Positions 13,478 through 15,935 of a stretch of 15,935 nt of DNA are shown one piece after another. Within the stretch, counting starts at the first letter, position 1. Each line of letters opens with the position of its first letter. Below the pieces are notes generated by a model, which was not told where the DNA came from, made no database searches, and worked only from the letters and a program-made list of their open reading frames with translations. The stretch covers positions 1 to 15,935 of the forward strand of contig WRJV01000318.1 in the NCBI GenBank assembly GCA_009778415.1, given 5' to 3'. This DNA is from Clostridiales bacterium (lineage in GTDB: Bacteria > Bacillota > Clostridia > Peptostreptococcales > Anaerovoracaceae). The position numbers and the translations under genes were made by a program.

Positions 13478-14313
13478 GCGAAAACAGTGCAAACAATAAA
13501 AACCCGTTGCTACCTCAGATGTGCAAGGTGATCGACGTCCATAGGGAAACCCCTGACGTGAAGAAATTCCGTATCCAGAGCGTCCAAGGACAGAGGCCCT
13601 TCGCGACGCTGCCGGGTCAGCTTGGCATGCTGTCCCTGCCCGGCGTGGGGGAAGCAATGTTTTCCGTAACAGCAGAGGGGGACGACTGGCTGGAAATGGC
13701 CCTAAAGCAGACTGGGCTGCTGACTGACGCCCTGCACGAGCTTAACCCAGGGGATATAGTAGGGCTTCGCGGGCCCTACGGCAACCACTTCCCCATCGAA
13801 TCGTCCAAAGGCAAGGACATGCTGTTCATCAGCGGCGGCATCGGCCTCGCGCCGGTGCGTTCGTTCATACGCTACGCCTTTAAGCATAGGGCCGACTATG
13901 GCTATATCGACATACTTTACGGCGCCCGTTCCTACGACGATCTGGTCTTCAAGGAAGAACTCTTTGAAAACTGGCCGAAGGAGCCGGACACCAGCCTCCA
14001 CGTCACAGTGGACAGGGGGTCGCCAAATTGGCAAGGGAACGTGGGCTTCGTCCCACCGTACCTAGAGGAGTGCGCCTTTTCGCCTGCCGGCAAGCTGGCA
14101 GTGCTGTGCGGGCCTCCAATAATGATAAACATGTGTCTAAAAAGCCTTTCAAAGATGGGGTTTGCAGACGAACAGATAGTGACTACGCTGGAAATGCGCA
14201 TGCAGTGCGGCATAGGCAAATGCGGCCGTTGCAACATAGGCAGCAAATACGTCTGCCTTGACGGGCCTGTGTTCACCTTGGCCGAACTGCGCGAACTCCC
14301 TCAAGAGGTATAG
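13474..14313 (+). CDS. flxA: FlxA-like NAD(P)H-binding flavoprotein oxidoreductase
   Basis: A 279-residue member of the ferredoxin-NADP reductase-like family (sulfhydrogenase gamma, AsrB, PyrK group). The FAD domain comes first (PGQLGMLSLPGVGEAMFSV at about 47-65, LRGPYGNHFP at 98-107). Next is the nucleotide-binding domain with GGIGLAP (121-127), YGAR (149-152) and CGPPIM (212-217). A C-terminal [2Fe-2S] motif follows with C245, C250, C253 and C261 (CGIGKCGRC and YVC). It should take electrons from NAD(P)H and feed FlxB. The ATG at 13474 overlaps the flxB stop, with GGGGAGG ten bases upstream; a longer in-frame reading upstream lies inside flxB and is rejected. menA starts two bases after its stop. 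NADH rather than NADPH is the known donor in the Flx system; the sequence alone does not decide. Confidence 0.9.
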   Translation: MSENSANNKNPLLPQMCKVIDVHRETPDVKKFRIQSVQGQRPFATLPGQLGMLSLPGVGEAMFSVTAEGDDWLEMALKQTGLLTDALHELNPGDIVGLRGPYGNHFPIESSKGKDMLFISGGIGLAPVRSFIRYAFKHRADYGYIDILYGARSYDDLVFKEELFENWPKEPDTSLHVTVDRGSPNWQGNVGFVPPYLEECAFSPAGKLAVLCGPPIMINMCLKSLSKMGFADEQIVTTLEMRMQCGIGKCGRCNIGSKYVCLDGPVFTLAELRELPQEV

Positions 14314-14314
14314 G

Positions 14315-15253
14315 ATGGCATCATACTCAAGGCTTACCGTAAGACACGCGCTGGGGCTGGCCGCCCCTCAAACTTGGCCAGCCTCGGTTTTTCCTGTGCT
14401 GCTTGGGACAGCGCTGTCCGTGGCGATGGCAGGCGCCTTTTCCCTGCCGGTGTTTTTGCTTGTGCTTGCAGCCTCAGTCCTGCTTCAATCGTCGGTCAAC
14501 ACCATCAACGACTACTACGATTTTGTCAAGGGCAACGACCTTGTTGAGAATTCAAACGACCCCGGCGACGCAATCTTGGTTTACAACAACGTAAACCCCA
14601 AGCACGTAAAGGGCTTGGGCTTTTGCTTCATGGCAGCCGCCCTGCTGCTGGGTGCCTACCCTGCCTACTGCGGCGGCTTTGCCACGCTTGCGTTTGGAGC
14701 GGTTGGCTGTTTTGTGATCGTTGCCTATTCGGCAGGCCCGAAACCAGTTTCATACCTGCCGCTTGGGGAGCTGGTTTCCGGCACTGTCATGGGCTGGTTC
14801 ATAACGGCGGCGGTTTTTTCCGCTTTTGCAGGCTACCTAGTGCCGGAAGTCTTTTTTCTCTCGTTGCCGCTGGTTTTTGGCATCGGCCTCATCATGATGA
14901 CAAACAACATCTGCGACATCGAGCGCGACTCAAACACCAGCCGGAAGACGCTGCCCATGCTCCTGGGGCGTAGGCGGGCCAAGGCAGTCTACTTCTTCTG
15001 CACCGGAGCATGGATTGCTTTAGTGGTCGTTTGCACGGCTTTTCGCTTCAGAGGCGGCTTGCCGCTGGTAACAATATTGCTACTCGCCTCCTTCCCGGTG
15101 TGGGCGCACCTTGTGCGCTTGCCGTTCACGCCTGAGCGCCGTGAGCAATGCATGGGCGCCATCGCGGCAGCAAACCTTTGTGCAGACGCCGCTTACGTGG
15201 CAGCGGTGCTGGTGCATGCGTTGCGGGAGCAACTCATTTTTTTAAGTATTTAG
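14315..15253 (+). CDS. menA: UbiA-family prenyltransferase, probable DHNA polyprenyltransferase (MenA)
   Basis: A 312-residue membrane enzyme of the UbiA superfamily with many hydrophobic helices. The first Asp-rich motif is NTINDYYDFVKGND (62-75) and the second is NNICDIERDSNTSRKTLP (197-214). Both bind the Mg-diphosphate of the prenyl donor. The second motif and the flanking PMLLGRRRAK resemble MenA, which joins 1,4-dihydroxy-2-naphthoate to a polyprenyl chain to give demethylmenaquinone. A polyprenyl diphosphate synthase directly downstream supports this. UbiA-family alternatives such as haem O synthase or UbiA are less likely from the motif form. The ATG at 14315 begins one base after the flxA stop; an AGAGG lies six bases upstream, inside flxA. 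The tight linkage implies co-expression with the hdr-flx genes. Confidence 0.85.
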   Translation: MASYSRLTVRHALGLAAPQTWPASVFPVLLGTALSVAMAGAFSLPVFLLVLAASVLLQSSVNTINDYYDFVKGNDLVENSNDPGDAILVYNNVNPKHVKGLGFCFMAAALLLGAYPAYCGGFATLAFGAVGCFVIVAYSAGPKPVSYLPLGELVSGTVMGWFITAAVFSAFAGYLVPEVFFLSLPLVFGIGLIMMTNNICDIERDSNTSRKTLPMLLGRRRAKAVYFFCTGAWIALVVVCTAFRFRGGLPLVTILLLASFPVWAHLVRLPFTPERREQCMGAIAAANLCADAAYVAAVLVHALREQLIFLSI

Positions 15254-15267
15254 GGGACGTTACTGCT

Positions 15268-15935
15268 ATGGAGAACCTGATTTTAAACGTTGAAGGCCTT
15301 TCAGAAGAACTCTCATGTGTGGACAGCTACATAGGCGAATTTTTGGGCACCCGCCCTGAAACAGGGGCGATGGACGACATCTTCCGCAGCATCAGAAGCA
15401 CTCGCGGCAAAATGATCCGCCCGCTCCTGCTGCTCTTGGCAGCCCGTTTTGGGCCACAGCGCACGGCAAGGCGGCAACACCTTTGCAAACTCGGTGCGCT
15501 GGTGGAAATAGTGCATATGGCGTCGCTGGTCCACGACGACATCATCGACGATTCGCCGCTGCGGCGAGGGCGGGCCACCATTCAACAGCAGTTTGGGAAA
15601 GACATGGCCGTCTATGCCGGCGATTTTATGATCAGCCGCGTTCTGCGGCACCTGTCAACTGAGCAGATGCTGCAAGAAGGGCTCATAATCGCAAACACAA
15701 TTGAAGACATGTGCTGCGGCGAACTGGGGCAGATGACCTGCCGCTGGAACACGGAAACTACCACTGACATGTACTTGAGCAACATCTACGGCAAATCAGT
15801 GGCTATTTTTGTCGGTGCGCTGCAGCTGGGGGGTATGGGAAGCGAGTCGCCAAAAGAAACCGTCGACTGCCTCGTCAAAATCGGCAGGCACATGGGCTTC
15901 ATGTACCAGATGCGGGACGACTTGCTGGATTTCAT
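15268..15935 (+). CDS. Trans-polyprenyl diphosphate synthase, truncated by window end
   Basis: The first 222 residues of an IspA/IspB/HepT-type prenyl synthase. Visible are GKMIRP (47-52), the first Asp-rich motif HDDIIDDSPLRRGRAT (89-104, with D90, D91, D94), GDF (118-120), GELGQM (151-156), GKSVAIF (175-181), and the second Asp-rich motif MRDDLLDF (215-222, D217, D218, D221) just before the edge. It extends isopentenyl units to make the tail of menaquinone, used by the upstream MenA. Full proteins are about 320 residues, so roughly 100 are missing. The ATG at 15268 has AGGGGA ten bases upstream, overlapping the menA stop; the gap is 14 bp. It is probably the long-chain (heptaprenyl or octaprenyl) enzyme, but chain length cannot be read with certainty from this part. 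Confidence 0.9.
   Translation, partial: MENLILNVEGLSEELSCVDSYIGEFLGTRPETGAMDDIFRSIRSTRGKMIRPLLLLLAARFGPQRTARRQHLCKLGALVEIVHMASLVHDDIIDDSPLRRGRATIQQQFGKDMAVYAGDFMISRVLRHLSTEQMLQEGLIIANTIEDMCCGELGQMTCRWNTETTTDMYLSNIYGKSVAIFVGALQLGGMGSESPKETVDCLVKIGRHMGFMYQMRDDLLDF

Noticed and set aside
12782..13657. Antisense open frame of 291 codons opposite flxB
   Set aside because: It is a shadow of a cysteine-rich iron-sulfur gene; no independent evidence for it.
1..15935. CRISPR array, prophage or toxin-antitoxin module
   Set aside because: No regularly spaced direct repeats, phage genes or small paired genes were seen; the only mobile DNA is the IS5-type element.

Overview
The window looks like chromosomal DNA of a menaquinone-using, mainly anaerobic bacterium, most likely a Firmicute-type anaerobe (Negativicutes or a Peptococcaceae-like lineage). 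This assignment is an inference. It rests on a bacterial HdrABC-Flx cluster next to menaquinone genes, a cytochrome bd oxidase with a short quinol loop, strong AGGAGG ribosome binding sites, and a CCA-encoding tRNA gene. Most genes are fairly GC-rich, while intergenic regions are AT-rich.

Left edge (1-1500). A strong sigma-70-type promoter and ribosome binding site point leftwards to a gene of which only the first codons are present. Next comes an IS5-type insertion sequence (about 132-1112) whose transposase carries an in-frame internal deletion and is probably dead. After it lie a long stem-loop and a tRNA-Ser(CGA) gene with its own promoter, both on the minus strand.

Middle (1501-7535, minus strand). 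This is a cytochrome bd operon read right to left: cydA, cydB, then one 1184-residue gene that fuses CydD and CydC. A GC-rich hairpin separates cydB from the cydDC fusion. The fusion linker is built from four seven-residue repeats.

Divergent control region (7551-7766). A roughly 216-bp AT-rich stretch carries back-to-back promoters for cydA (minus) and for the right-hand operon (plus), with short dyads at each.

Right (7767-15935, plus strand). One tightly packed operon, with gaps of at most 14 bp and several overlaps, encodes hdrC, hdrB, hdrA, then MvhD/FlxD-like, FlxC-like, FlxB-like and FlxA-like proteins, then menA (UbiA-family DHNA prenyltransferase) and a trans-polyprenyl diphosphate synthase that runs off the window. 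HdrABC plus FlxABCD is a known but little-studied cytoplasmic NADH dehydrogenase/heterodisulfide reductase type, thought to couple NADH oxidation to reduction of ferredoxin and a disulfide by flavin-based electron bifurcation. The two downstream genes make the tail of menaquinone and attach it. The neighbourhood therefore joins soluble NADH/ferredoxin/thiol redox balancing, quinone synthesis, and a quinol-consuming oxygen reductase. The physiological disulfide substrate is not encoded here and is the main open question.
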